Origin: Nesterenkonia sp. Act20
Lineage (GTDB): Bacteria > Actinomycetota > Actinomycetes > Actinomycetales > Micrococcaceae
NCBI RefSeq assembly: GCF_019173455.1
Contig: NZ_JADPQH010000001.1
Location: 1,704,391-1,768,390 of the forward strand
Reading direction: 5' to 3'
DNA length: 64,000 nucleotides
Each line of letters begins with the position of its first letter. Positions within the stretch are counted from its first letter, which is position 1. The notes beneath the pieces are model-generated. The model did no database searches, was not told the DNA's origin, and was given only the letters and a program-made list of their open reading frames with translations. Positions 34,901-43,203 of this stretch are shown here, one piece after another. The translations under genes were made by a program, and so were the position numbers.

Positions 34901-35335
34901 GTCCTTCCTCGGGTCTCATGTCGCTACGGGCCCGTCGAGTCCTGAAACACTGAGGGCTCACCAGGCCGCCCGGTTCAGGGGACCTTGCCATGTCGGGGAT
35001 TCCGGGAATCGTCGTTTCCACGGTCGCACGCTAGAAGATCCCTCAGCGTGCACCGAGTCCTCAACTGGAAGACGAATGCACGCAAGACGCCCCTCAGCGT
35101 GCGGTCATGGAAGTGCTGAGATCCACGGAGAACTCCCGGTCCCGCAGCTCTAATACTGCGACCGTCGAAGAGCCGGAACCTCCATATGGGATGAAAGCGT
35201 GCGAGACAGTGTTGCGGTCATATGGCAGGTACCCCTGTGACCAAGACCGAACCCAGGCTCGGTGCACACTCCCTCTCAGGACAGATCACACCCGTGAGGA
35301 CGCTCGGTGTCAGGCCAACCAGGATTCTTTGCCAG
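34901..35335. other. Intergenic region with a copy of the 31.2-kb recombination-like motif
   Basis: No supported gene in 435 bases. TGCGAGACAGTGTTGCG (35200-35216) matches, in opposite orientation and with one mismatch, the motif at 31184-31200. Nothing else with a clear signature was seen. Confidence 0.5.
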
Positions 35336-35638
35336 TCAGGGAGCGGTGACCGGGTGATTCTCTGCGGACCATTGATTCATCCCGCCTCGCATGCTGGCAA
35401 CGTTGAAGCCTTCGTCGGTCAGTACCTGAGCGGCATCGAGACTGCGCCTCCCGCTCCGGCAGACGGTGATCGTCTCACGTGCCGAATCGAGTTCAGCCAA
35501 CCGTGTGCTCAACTCTCCGAGAGGGATGTGGACAGCACCAGGAATCATCCCGGCGGCTACTTCGTTGTCCTCTCGAACATCAACGATCTGCACAGCGTCC
35601 AGTCGATTGACAGTCGCTGCGGGCGAAACTTCCTGCAT
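35336..35638 (-). CDS. Single-domain rhodanese-like protein
   Basis: 100 residues, one rhodanese domain. The catalytic loop is VCRSGRRSLDAA, with Cys near residue 60; the R-S-G-R-R loop is typical of GlpE/YgaP-like sulfurtransferases, which move sulfane sulfur from persulfides or thiosulfate to an acceptor. The AAGGAG site lies 8 bases before the ATG at 35638. It is the fifth member of a minus-strand sulfur gene set (35336-39269) and lies 150 bases after the CstR-type repressor. Confidence 0.9.
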   Translation of the reverse strand: MQEVSPAATVNRLDAVQIVDVREDNEVAAGMIPGAVHIPLGELSTRLAELDSARETITVCRSGRRSLDAAQVLTDEGFNVASMRGGMNQWSAENHPVTAP

Positions 35639-35789
35639 AGTTAGACTCCTTAGCCTTGGTTCTATGGATAGCGACTCAGGGCATCACACTGAGACGAGTC
35701 GTGATCGGGCCTCACCGGACCGAACAGCTCGGCGATGTCGTCGAGTATGCGGCAACACCACGGTGGGCCCGGCGAGCGATCTGAGTCGA

Positions 35790-36071
35790 TCAGGAAAGGG
35801 AAAGGAAGAGTTTCTCCAGCTCATCTACTGTGAGTCCGTCTTCGATTTCGGCCGCGCGCTCTGGTTCGGTGATGCAGAACTGCATCGCCGAGGAGACCAC
35901 GCTGAACCCGGCGCGGTCCAGGGCGGTGGAGACCGCCGAGAGCTGGGTGACGACATCGCGGCAGCTTCCGCCGTTCTCCACGGCGTTGATCACCGAGTCC
36001 AGCTGGCCGCGGGCTCTCTTGAGCCGGTTGACGATGCGGCGTCGGTTCTCTGCGTCGGCTTCTCTCATCAT
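35790..36071 (-). CDS. CsoR/DUF156-family repressor of CstR (persulfide-sensing) type
   Basis: 93 residues, all-alpha CsoR-family regulator (RRRIVNRLKRARGQLDSVINAVE). Copper-sensing CsoR uses Cys-x(n)-His-x3-Cys. Here the two Cys are at positions 37 (GGSCRDVV) and 66 (AMQFC), spaced 29 apart as in Staphylococcus CstR, and the residue at the copper-His position is Ala62. That rules against Cu(I) binding and fits a di- or tetrasulfide-forming persulfide sensor. The two near-perfect operators at 39301-39348 match what this family binds. It lies 102 bases after the sulfite-exporter-like gene in the operon it should repress. Start may be 36071 or the adjacent ATG 36068. Confidence 0.88.
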   Translation of the reverse strand: MMREADAENRRRIVNRLKRARGQLDSVINAVENGGSCRDVVTQLSAVSTALDRAGFSVVSSAMQFCITEPERAAEIEDGLTVDELEKLFLSLS

Positions 36072-36173
36072 GATCTCTCTGTTTGTCGCGATGTGGTGTG
36101 TTGATCGCCCAGGCGCTCATCCGGACCGGCGTGTTCCGCGCCTGGTCGGTGGCTTGCGCCGGTTCGTTCAGAT

Positions 36174-37124
36174 CTATCCGGTTCCCTTGGTCCCGCGGTG
36201 TAGATCTCGCCGTCTCGTCGGCTCGTCTGGGGTGCTGACCGAGGATCCTGTGGTCACCGGTTCTGAGCGAGGTTCGTGCTCTGCCGTGGCGCGGCGGACT
36301 GCTCTGCGGCGGTAGAGAAGGAATCCCAGCAGTGCGAGAATCAGCGCTGCGGCGCCCGCCCCGTAGGCCAGCGGAAGCTCCTGAAGGAACACCACAATGC
36401 CCATGGCCAACACCAGGTACCCGAAGACCTTCTTCAGTGCCTTCTCGGGGACATGTTTGCCCAGTGCGGAGCCGATCAGTGCGCCGATCACGGTGATCGC
36501 GGTGATCATCAGCACTGGCCCCCAGTCGATGCTCACGTCAGTCAGGTACCCCGCGAGTCCGGTGAAGGACTTCATCGAGATGATCAGCAGCGAGGTGCCC
36601 ACCGCGGCGGGCATCGAGAGCCCGCCCAGCAACACAAGCGCCGGAACGACCAGGAATCCTCCTCCGGCGCCGACCACGCCGGTCACCAGCCCGACCACGA
36701 GTCCTTCGAGGATGATCTTGCCCAAGGGCAGCTTCTTCTTCGGCCCGCCGACAGACGCGGCCCGGCGGTCCAGGATCATGGCCAGCGCGGTGGCGACCAT
36801 CATGATCCCGAAGGCCACCATGAGCACCACACTGGGCAACTGAGTTCCTATCAATCCGCCACCGAAGGCTCCTGCCATCGCGGCGGCGCCGAAGATGAAT
36901 CCGGTGCGCCACTGCACGTTCCCGCGCCTGGCGTGGGGGATCACGCTGACCAGGGAGGTGACTCCGATGATGAACATCGACGCGGCGATGGCCTCATGGG
37001 CAGGGAACCCTGCCACGTAGGTCAGCAGGGGCACGGCGAGGATGGTGCCTCCGCCGCCGAGCAGGCCCAGTGAGAGCCCGATCCCGACGGCGAGGACCAT
37101 CGCCAGAATCAGGCCGCCGCTCAT
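36174..37124 (-). CDS. TauE/SafE-family membrane transporter
   Basis: 316 residues with about eight membrane helices in two pseudo-repeats: GLSLGLLGGGGTILAVPLLTYVAG at the start and GVVGAGGGFLVVPALVLLGGL in the middle are the two halves of the TauE/SafE signature. Such carriers export sulfite, sulfoacetate or thiosulfate. A cytoplasmic C-terminus with RRRAVRRATAEHEPR ends the chain. It overlaps the rhodanese-DUF2892 gene by 4 bases. In this cluster it likely removes the sulfite made by persulfide dioxygenase. Confidence 0.9.
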   Translation of the reverse strand: MSGGLILAMVLAVGIGLSLGLLGGGGTILAVPLLTYVAGFPAHEAIAASMFIIGVTSLVSVIPHARRGNVQWRTGFIFGAAAMAGAFGGGLIGTQLPSVVLMVAFGIMMVATALAMILDRRAASVGGPKKKLPLGKIILEGLVVGLVTGVVGAGGGFLVVPALVLLGGLSMPAAVGTSLLIISMKSFTGLAGYLTDVSIDWGPVLMITAITVIGALIGSALGKHVPEKALKKVFGYLVLAMGIVVFLQELPLAYGAGAAALILALLGFLLYRRRAVRRATAEHEPRSEPVTTGSSVSTPDEPTRRRDLHRGTKGTG

Positions 37125-37789
37125 CCCCGCGGCGCCGGAGTCTGAGCTGCCTGGATCGCGGTGGAGCGGGGGATCTCGGCCAGCAGCTTCTCCACTGTGG
37201 GGTCAGCTTCGACCTTGTTCCAGGGCATCTTGTTCAGCGCTGCGGCCATCGCGCAGGAGTCGGTCAGCGCGGAGAAGGTCAGTCCGGCGCCGATCGCTCC
37301 GGCCAGGTAGCCGACCTTCGGGGAGATCAGCTTGCTGCCTAAGAATCCGGTGAGGACCAGGGAGCCGGCGACCATGCGGACCTGGCGGTCCATGGCCCAG
37401 CGCTGCTGACCACGTTGGGTGTGCTGGCTGTGCTGGGCTTCCATCGCGACGACGCCGCCCTCGAGCACCCGTGCGGTGTCCACTCCTGCGGCGCGCAGGT
37501 GCTGCAGGGCCTGGTTGGCGCGGTTGCCGGTCTGGCAGATCAGCACGATCTCCCCGGTGAACTGCTCGGCCAGGGTCTCCTTGTTCTTCTGCAGCAGGTC
37601 CAGCGGGACGTTGTGGGACCCGGGGACCCGCAGCGACTCGTGCTCCGCAGGTGTGCGCACGTCGACCAGCAGCGGGGCGTTCTGTGAGCGCAGCTTCTCC
37701 GCGAGTTCGGTGGGACTCATCGGTGACGCGGGCGCCGTCGTCGTCGGGGCGCTGGTGTCAGGAGCGGGGGTTGTGGTGGTGGTAGCCAT
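37121..37789 (-). CDS. Rhodanese with C-terminal DUF2892 membrane domain
   Basis: 222 residues. A Thr/Pro/Ala-rich N-terminal linker (about 40 residues) precedes a rhodanese domain with active-site loop ICQTGNRANQ (Cys near residue 105). The C-terminus has MDRQVRMVAGSLVLTGFLGS and VGYLAGAIGAGLTFSALTDSC, the two-helix DUF2892 domain, so the enzyme is membrane-anchored like YgaP. The open frame continues upstream of the ATG at 37789, but the earlier part is low-complexity and crosses a hairpin, and GGAACGTCC precedes the ATG. It overlaps the exporter gene by 4 bases. Confidence 0.9.
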   Translation of the reverse strand: MATTTTTPAPDTSAPTTTAPASPMSPTELAEKLRSQNAPLLVDVRTPAEHESLRVPGSHNVPLDLLQKNKETLAEQFTGEIVLICQTGNRANQALQHLRAAGVDTARVLEGGVVAMEAQHSQHTQRGQQRWAMDRQVRMVAGSLVLTGFLGSKLISPKVGYLAGAIGAGLTFSALTDSCAMAAALNKMPWNKVEADPTVEKLLAEIPRSTAIQAAQTPAPRG

Positions 37790-37825
37790 GAAGCGGGACG
37801 TTCCTCTCGAAAACTGATGGGGGTG

Positions 37826-37861
37826 CCGGCGGGCACCTCGGATTCCCGAGGTGCCCGCCGG
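37826..37861 (-). terminator. Strong intra-operon hairpin after the persulfide dioxygenase gene
   Basis: CCGGCGGGCACCTCGG (37826-37841) and CCGAGGTGCCCGCCGG (37846-37861) form a perfect 16-base stem with a 4-base loop. On the minus strand it begins 16 bases after the CstB-like stop and is followed by AGTTTTCG after 14 bases. It could terminate part of the transcripts or protect the upstream message. Confidence 0.6.
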
Positions 37862-37877
37862 GGTTTCAGCGTGGGTC

Positions 37878-39269
37878 TTAGCTGGAGTGCTTGTATTCCG
37901 ACCAGCCGGCGTAGCTGCCGACGAGTTCACGGACGTCGTGGCCCTGCCGGCGCAGCGCACTGGCCGCCACGGAGTTCCGGACCCCGGACTGGCAGTAGGT
38001 CACGATTGGACCGCTGGCGGGAAGCTGGTCCTGGTGCCAGAGCACCCGGCCGGCGCTGAGCTGCTTCGACCCTGGGATGTGGCCTTCCGAGTGCTCGGAC
38101 TTGTTGCGGACATCCAGCAGCAGGGCAGGCTCAAAGTCTTCGAGCTCTTCCGGGGTGATCGTGGCCGGCTGTGTCTGCGGCAGATCAGCCAGGCTGATCG
38201 TGAAGCCCTTGACCGCGTCAATGCCGACCCGCATCAGGTGGTTCCGCATGTCCTCGGCCTGGTCCTGATCTGCGGCGAGCAGGATCAGGGGCTGCTGCTG
38301 GGTCTCGGGGTCGTAGGCCCAGGCGCCGAAGCTGGCGAACTTGCCGCCGGCCGGGATGTTCAGCGCACCGAGCACGGTGCCCTGCTTGACCTCGTCATTG
38401 GCGCGGGTGTCCACGAAGATCGCCCGGTCCTCCTCCAGGGCGCTGCGCACCTGGTCCGAGGTAAATGCCTCCAGCGGGTTCAGCGGGCCCAGCACGGCGG
38501 GGCCGTCCTTGTTCTCCCGCTTCATCCGGCCAAAGTAGGCGTGGGCATCCGGCTGGCCGTCGAGGAGCTCGTCGATGAAGCCCTGCTCGTCATCGGCGGC
38601 GAGGTGCTTGGACCACCAGGCGTTGGCCCGCTCGTAGCCGACCGTGGTGGCAGGCAGCGCGCCCAGGGCCTTGCCGCAGGCGCTGCCGGCGCCGTGGCCG
38701 GGGTAGACCAGGATGTGATCGGGCAAGGTGAGGAACTCGTTCTTCAGGCTGGCGTAGAGCTGCTTGGCACCTTCGAAGCGGGTGTCCTCTCCCCCGGCGG
38801 CCTCATCGAGGAGGTCCGGGCGGCCCAGGTCTCCGGCGAAGACGAAGTCTCCGGAGATCATGTAGCCGGCGTCCTCGCTGAAGGCACCGTCGGTCACCAG
38901 GAAGATCAGGTGCTCCGGGGTGTGACCGGGAGTGTGGCGGGCTTCGATGGTGATGTTGCCAAGCTTGATGGTGTCACCGTGGGTGAGCCGGGTGGCGTCG
39001 AAGCCGTACTGCCAGTCCTCGCCGCCTTCGCCGGAGATGAAGGCCTCGGCGTCTGCGGCAGTCGCCAGCTCGCGGGTGCCGGAGAGGTAGTCAGCGTGGA
39101 TATGGGTCTCGGCGACCTTGGTGATGCGCATGCCGTGGCGGGCGGCGAGGTCGAAGTACTCGCCGACGTCGCGGCGGGCGTCGATGACCATGCCCTCGCC
39201 GGTGGCCTGGCAGCCGATGAAGTAGCTGGCCTGGGCCAGGTCCTCGTCGTAGATCCGTTCCAGAAGCAT
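37878..39269 (-). CDS. CstB-like persulfide dioxygenase-rhodanese fusion
   Basis: 463 residues. Residues 1-250 are a metallo-beta-lactamase-fold persulfide dioxygenase: ETHIHADYLSGTREL (HxHxD), ARHTPGHTPEH, ISGDFVFAGDLGRPDLLDE. Two rhodanese domains follow. The first, near 270-350, has LILLAADQDQAEDM where the Cys loop would be, so it is probably inactive. The second has an intact TYCQSGVRNSVA loop (Cys near 430). The enzyme should oxidise glutathione- or low-molecular-weight-thiol persulfide to sulfite and thiosulfate. It is the first gene behind the twin operators at 39301-39348, and its product feeds the exporter downstream. Confidence 0.93.
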   Translation of the reverse strand: MLLERIYDEDLAQASYFIGCQATGEGMVIDARRDVGEYFDLAARHGMRITKVAETHIHADYLSGTRELATAADAEAFISGEGGEDWQYGFDATRLTHGDTIKLGNITIEARHTPGHTPEHLIFLVTDGAFSEDAGYMISGDFVFAGDLGRPDLLDEAAGGEDTRFEGAKQLYASLKNEFLTLPDHILVYPGHGAGSACGKALGALPATTVGYERANAWWSKHLAADDEQGFIDELLDGQPDAHAYFGRMKRENKDGPAVLGPLNPLEAFTSDQVRSALEEDRAIFVDTRANDEVKQGTVLGALNIPAGGKFASFGAWAYDPETQQQPLILLAADQDQAEDMRNHLMRVGIDAVKGFTISLADLPQTQPATITPEELEDFEPALLLDVRNKSEHSEGHIPGSKQLSAGRVLWHQDQLPASGPIVTYCQSGVRNSVAASALRRQGHDVRELVGSYAGWSEYKHSS

Positions 39270-39300
39270 GTGATCGCTCCCCTTCCTTGAAAGTCATTGG

Positions 39301-39348
39301 ATACCCCGGGGGGTATGTCACTACTGTCGCATATACCCCTGGGGGTAT
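39301..39348 (-). promoter_or_regulatory. Twin CsoR/CstR-type operators
   Basis: Two near-perfect palindromes, ATACCCCGGGGGGTAT (39301-39316) and ATACCCCTGGGGGTAT (39333-39348), lie 32 bases apart centre to centre, about three helical turns. They match the G/C-tract operator of CsoR-family repressors and sit just ahead of the CstB-like gene (start 39269). The CstR-type protein at 35790-36071 is the obvious ligand. Confidence 0.85.
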
Positions 39349-39532
39349 GCAAGGTGAGGTTGGAGAACCACCCACAGCCGAGGCCCATGCGACGCGGCGC
39401 CAGCCCCGGCCAAGGACCACCAGGCGCGCTCGAGCCCGCCTGACAGTGGGGGTGCAGACGTGGGCCCGGGCATCACCCGTGTTCAGCTGCCGAACGAAGC
39501 CCGGACGCCACTTTCCCCGTCGACGAGACCGT

Positions 39533-40252
39533 TTACCTGGCCGGGTCGGCAGCGATGGCAGTGGCAGTGGCAGTGGTGCCGGATTCGACGGGAAGTTCAT
39601 GCACGCGCCACTCCAACATTCCCTCATGAAGCCGTAGGGCGTCTCGTCCTGCGGCGTGGAGAAGGGCTACTGCTTCATAGGCGAGGACGCAGTAGGCGCC
39701 ACGGCAGTAGGCGACCACCTGTTGGCCTGAGGGCAGTTCGTCGATGCGTCGTGGAAGCTCTTCCACCGGGATGGAGATCGCCCCGGGGATGTGCGCCGCC
39801 GCGTATTCCTCGACGGGTCGCACATCGAGCACCGTGACATCTCCTGCGCCCACCCGGGTGAGGAGCTCGTCGCGGCTGACCTCCTGAGTCGGGGGAATGG
39901 CTGCGGGTCGTCCGCTGTCGAGATAGTCCTCGCGGGCGCGGCCTACGTCAGCGACACGGTCTCCGGCGACATTGCGCAACTGCTCAAAGAGGCGGTACAC
40001 GTCGAGTCCCGCCAGTCCGTAATGGACCCACGTGCCCTCGCGGCGGGCGTTGACCAGTCCAGCCTGCCTGAGCACCTGCAGGTGTGCCGAGGTTGTGCTC
40101 ACCCCCAGCTGAGCCGCCGCGGCAAGATGCTCCACGCTGCGCTCACCCTGGGCGAGTAAGTCCAGAAGCTCCAGACGCTTGCCGCTGCCCAGAGCTTTTC
40201 CCACTCGCGCGACCTGCTCGAACAGCACCGTCTTCTTCTCCCGGTCACCCAT
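39533..40252 (-). CDS. ArsR-family regulator fused to a rhodanese domain
   Basis: 239 residues. Residues 1-110 are an ArsR winged HTH: RLELLDLLAQGERSVEHLAA followed by LGVSTTSAHLQVLRQAGLV. Residues 130-225 are a rhodanese domain, ELLTRVGAGDVTVLDVRPVEEY to VAYCRGAYCVLAYEA; the active-site loop CRGAYC has two Cys. The fusion suggests sensing or transfer of sulfane sulfur coupled directly to DNA binding. GGAG is 4 bases before the ATG. It is divergent from the MFS gene at 40364, and the operator-like dyad at 40292-40313 lies between them. C-terminal tail is Thr/Ala-rich. Confidence 0.9.
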   Translation of the reverse strand: MGDREKKTVLFEQVARVGKALGSGKRLELLDLLAQGERSVEHLAAAAQLGVSTTSAHLQVLRQAGLVNARREGTWVHYGLAGLDVYRLFEQLRNVAGDRVADVGRAREDYLDSGRPAAIPPTQEVSRDELLTRVGAGDVTVLDVRPVEEYAAAHIPGAISIPVEELPRRIDELPSGQQVVAYCRGAYCVLAYEAVALLHAAGRDALRLHEGMLEWRVHELPVESGTTATATAIAADPAR

Positions 40253-40291
40253 TTGCTCCCCCAGTCATCTCCGACATAACGCGACATCCAC

Positions 40292-40313
40292 TATTCTAGA
40301 CTTCTTTGGAATA
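40292..40313. promoter_or_regulatory. Inverted repeat between the ArsR-rhodanese and MFS genes
   Basis: TATTC-N12-GAATA (40292-40313) lies between divergent starts at 40252 and 40364. The ATTC...GAAT half-sites resemble those of sulfide-responsive ArsR-family regulators (BigR/SqrR type). Likely operator of the ArsR-rhodanese protein. Confidence 0.5.
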
Positions 40314-40363
40314 CTGGACTATATGCTGTCGCCTCTCTGGCGACTATCGGAGAACGGAGCACC

Positions 40364-41662
40364 ATGGACATGCCAGGACGAGGGACTGACGGCGGCTCGG
40401 GCGGCCGGTTCTTGAGGCTGGGACTGCGCGCCAACCTTGCTCAGTTCACTCTCCTGGTTGCGGTCAATGCGCTGGTCGGAGGCATGGTGGGCCAGCAGCA
40501 GACGGTGCTGCCGCTGCTGGCGGAATCGGAGTTCGAGCTCACCGGCTACAGCTTCATCTTCACCTATGTTGCGGCCTTCGGAATCACCAAGGCCATCGCC
40601 AATTACTTCGCCGGGACCCTGTCCGATAAGTACGGGCGCAAGCCGGTCCTGCTGATCGGGTGGCTCTTTGCCGTGCCGGTCCCGCTGATGCTCATCTTCG
40701 CTCCAAACTGGGGCTGGGTCGTCGCGGCGAATGTGCTTCTAGGCATCAATCAGGGGCTCACCTGGTCGACCACTGTGGTGATGAAGATCGACCTGGTGGG
40801 GCCTGCCAAACGTGGCCTGGCCATGGGACTGAACGAAGCCGCTGGATATGGCGCGGTCGCTGTGACCTCTCTGCTGGCTGGGTATCTTGCCGAGCAGTAC
40901 GGGCTGCGCCCGGCACCCTTCCTGTTGGGCTTGGCCTATACGGCGCTGGCACTGCTGCTCTCCGGAGCGTTCGTGCGCGAGACGCGCGGGCACGCCCAGT
41001 TAGAGGCCGCCCAGCACCTGCCCCGACGAGATGGGATCCATGATCACCTCCACGCGGATCTCACCAACCGACAGGTCACGATCCAGACGAGCCTGAAGGA
41101 GCCTGCTCTGTCTGCGGCGAGTCAGGCCGGTTTGGTCAACAACCTCAACTTCGGCCTGTCTTGGGGCCTCTTTCCGCTGCTCTTCGCCACCGCTGACCTC
41201 ACGCTCAGCCAGGTCTCGGTTCTTTTCGCCCTCTATCCGGGGGTGTGGGGAGCGGGACAGCTGGTCACTGGAGCGCTCTCGGATCGCATCGGTCGCAAGC
41301 ACCTGATCACCGCCGGGATGGCCACCCAGGCCATGGCCTTGATGGTGATCGCTTCGGGTGATGGGTTCACCCACTGGGCCACCGGCACGGTGCTACTCGG
41401 GGCAGGCACCGCGATGGTCTATCCGACCCTGCTGGCCGTGGTGGGCGATGTCGCCCACCCCGCCTGGCGTGGTCGAGCCGTCGGTGTCTACCGGGTCTGG
41501 CGTGATCTCGGCTACGCGGCAGGCGCGGTGCTGGGTGGTGTCGTGGCTGATGCGCTGGACCTTTCTGCCGCAGTCTGGGCCGCAGCAGTCGTGAGCGCGA
41601 TATCCGCTCTAGTGGTGGCCGCGCGAATGTATGAGACTCACCAGAGGACACCAACGAGCTGA
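40364..41662 (+). CDS. Major facilitator superfamily transporter
   Basis: 432 residues, 12 membrane helices. The MFS signature between helices 2 and 3 is AGTLSDKYGRKPVLLIG, repeated in the second half as GALSDRIGRKHLITAG. A long hydrophilic loop (about residues 205-250, His-rich: HLPRRDGIHDHLHADL) connects the halves. ATG 40364 follows GGAG by 4 bases; a second ATG is 6 bases on. Expression is probably controlled by the divergent ArsR-rhodanese protein, so export of a sulfur compound or a thiol-reactive toxin is plausible. Confidence 0.85.
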   Translation: MDMPGRGTDGGSGGRFLRLGLRANLAQFTLLVAVNALVGGMVGQQQTVLPLLAESEFELTGYSFIFTYVAAFGITKAIANYFAGTLSDKYGRKPVLLIGWLFAVPVPLMLIFAPNWGWVVAANVLLGINQGLTWSTTVVMKIDLVGPAKRGLAMGLNEAAGYGAVAVTSLLAGYLAEQYGLRPAPFLLGLAYTALALLLSGAFVRETRGHAQLEAAQHLPRRDGIHDHLHADLTNRQVTIQTSLKEPALSAASQAGLVNNLNFGLSWGLFPLLFATADLTLSQVSVLFALYPGVWGAGQLVTGALSDRIGRKHLITAGMATQAMALMVIASGDGFTHWATGTVLLGAGTAMVYPTLLAVVGDVAHPAWRGRAVGVYRVWRDLGYAAGAVLGGVVADALDLSAAVWAAAVVSAISALVVAARMYETHQRTPTS

Positions 41663-41727
41663 GGCGCCCTCAGTACACACGTCCACCATGGAGGACATCT
41701 CACCCGGCCCTGCACTCAGTCCTGCGG

Positions 41728-42147
41728 TTACTCCTGCGCGGTACCGCTGAGAGCATTCAACGCCGCACGCAGCCGCTGTTCTGCGTCCTCAGCGACCTCT
41801 CGAACCGCGGGGGCCCCGCTGAGCTGAACCATCGTCTGCGGGTCAATCGCGTCGATAGTGGCGTGATCCTCGGTCGCACCACGGCGCACGACCACGTTGC
41901 AGGGCAGCAGCGCGCCGAGCTCAGGTTCTGCCGCGAGGGCCTTGCTTGCCAGCGTGGGGTTGCACGCGCCGAGGATGATGTAGTCACCCACGGCGTCCCC
42001 GGCGTCGGCCCCGAGCTTTGTGGTGAAGGTGGCTTTGACGTCGATCTCGGTGAGGATACCGAAACCCTGCTCGGCCAGCGCCGCGCGAGTGGCCTCCACC
42101 GCCTGGTCATAGGTCATCGGGACGGTGATGGTGTGGGTGTAGCTCAT
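41728..42147 (-). CDS. DUF302-domain protein
   Basis: 139 residues with a DUF302 domain: TVPMTYDQAVEATRAALAEQGF, GILTEIDVKATF, YIILGACNPTLASKAL (Cys in GACNP) and PCNVVVRRG. The Cys-containing GACNP and PCNV loops are typical. ATG 42147 follows AAGGAG. Function unknown; members often lie beside metal or redox-stress genes. A broken copy is at 49672-49857. Confidence 0.9.
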   Translation of the reverse strand: MSYTHTITVPMTYDQAVEATRAALAEQGFGILTEIDVKATFTTKLGADAGDAVGDYIILGACNPTLASKALAAEPELGALLPCNVVVRRGATEDHATIDAIDPQTMVQLSGAPAVREVAEDAEQRLRAALNALSGTAQE

Positions 42148-42207
42148 GGGGTACTCCTTCGACTCACGGTTCACCGGACCCGGAGAGGGCCGGCTGGGTT
42201 CAGGTTC

Positions 42208-43203
42208 TCAGATGACGCACCCGGAGGCGAGGGCGGCCAGTGCCGCACCGTGGGCGGTGACGCTGGTGACGATCAGCACCGCCATGATCGCGGTGATCGC
42301 GGCGGCTCCCAGGAGTCCCCGGCGCGGATTCACCGGTGAGATCAGCTGTCGCACGCGCTCTGGTCCGGCCGCCAGCATCATGCGCGAAGGGCCTGGCTGG
42401 TCGCTGGCGGTGCGCTGTGCACTGCTGGCCTCCCCCATGGCCAGGAGGGCAGAGGCGAGGGAGCGGGTGCCCGCGCGGCGTTGGGCGGCATTATCGGCCG
42501 AGACTTCCAGATAGTGCGGCACCGCGTCAGCGATTGCGGCGGCGAAGGGCACCCAGCGCAGGGGCCTGGTGATGCTTCCGATGAAGTCCAGGACCAGGTG
42601 GTGGCGTTCGCGCAGGTGTGTTGCTTCATGGGCGAGCACAGCGCGCAGCTCCTGATCACCCAGCCCCGCCAGCAGGCCGGTGGAGACCACGATGCCCCAA
42701 CGGTCCCGGCCCAGCGCGAAGGCCGAACGGTGTGGATCATCGATCACGGTGACCTGATGGCCGTCGATGATGCGCCGGTGACCCACCGGCAGCAGCGAAC
42801 GGCAGGTCTCACGCAGCTGGGCCTGTCGTTTCCACGCCGCCCTTCCACCCAGACCGAGCACGAGCAGCACCGCCGCTGCCGGAGCGAAGAGGAACGCGGC
42901 AGCGGGGACGACGGTCTGCGTCGCGAAACCCGCGGAGAAGGGGTTCGATGCTTCTAAGCAGCGCTGGCAGACCTCGGCCACTGGGGCCGGCAGCGGACTG
43001 GGGCCCGTCAGCGACCAGGCCAAAAACAGGCCTGCGGCCATCACCGACGCCAGCCAGAGCACCAGACTCAGTCCCAGGCCCAGCACCGCGAATCGCGGAA
43101 AGCGGATCAAGGCGGGTGCGGCAGCGCGGATCAGCGGGCGTCCGATGACTGCCGTGGCCAGCACAGCAAAGACCATCAGCCCGGAGAGCACCATCGGGTT
43201 CAC
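42208..43203 (-). CDS. M56-family (BlaR1-like) membrane metallopeptidase
   Basis: 331 residues with several N-terminal membrane helices, a cytoplasmic zincin domain with VLAHEATHLRERHH (HExxH, Glu catalytic, near residue 195), and a C-terminal helix. No extracellular penicillin-binding sensor domain is present, so the signal is not a beta-lactam. The start is the GTG at 43203, overlapping the repressor's stop as GTGA. It should cleave the BlaI-type repressor encoded immediately upstream, as in BlaR1/BlaI pairs. Confidence 0.88.
   Translation of the reverse strand: MNPMVLSGLMVFAVLATAVIGRPLIRAAAPALIRFPRFAVLGLGLSLVLWLASVMAAGLFLAWSLTGPSPLPAPVAEVCQRCLEASNPFSAGFATQTVVPAAAFLFAPAAAVLLVLGLGGRAAWKRQAQLRETCRSLLPVGHRRIIDGHQVTVIDDPHRSAFALGRDRWGIVVSTGLLAGLGDQELRAVLAHEATHLRERHHLVLDFIGSITRPLRWVPFAAAIADAVPHYLEVSADNAAQRRAGTRSLASALLAMGEASSAQRTASDQPGPSRMMLAAGPERVRQLISPVNPRRGLLGAAAITAIMAVLIVTSVTAHGAALAALASGCVI

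Noticed and set aside
35790-36071. Copper-sensing CsoR
   Set aside because: The copper-binding His position holds Ala62, and the gene neighbours are sulfur enzymes; no copper ATPase is nearby.
36276-39290. Long plus-strand open frames opposite the sulfur operon
   Set aside because: They are high-GC shadows of the minus-strand exporter and dioxygenase genes, with no motifs or ribosome sites.
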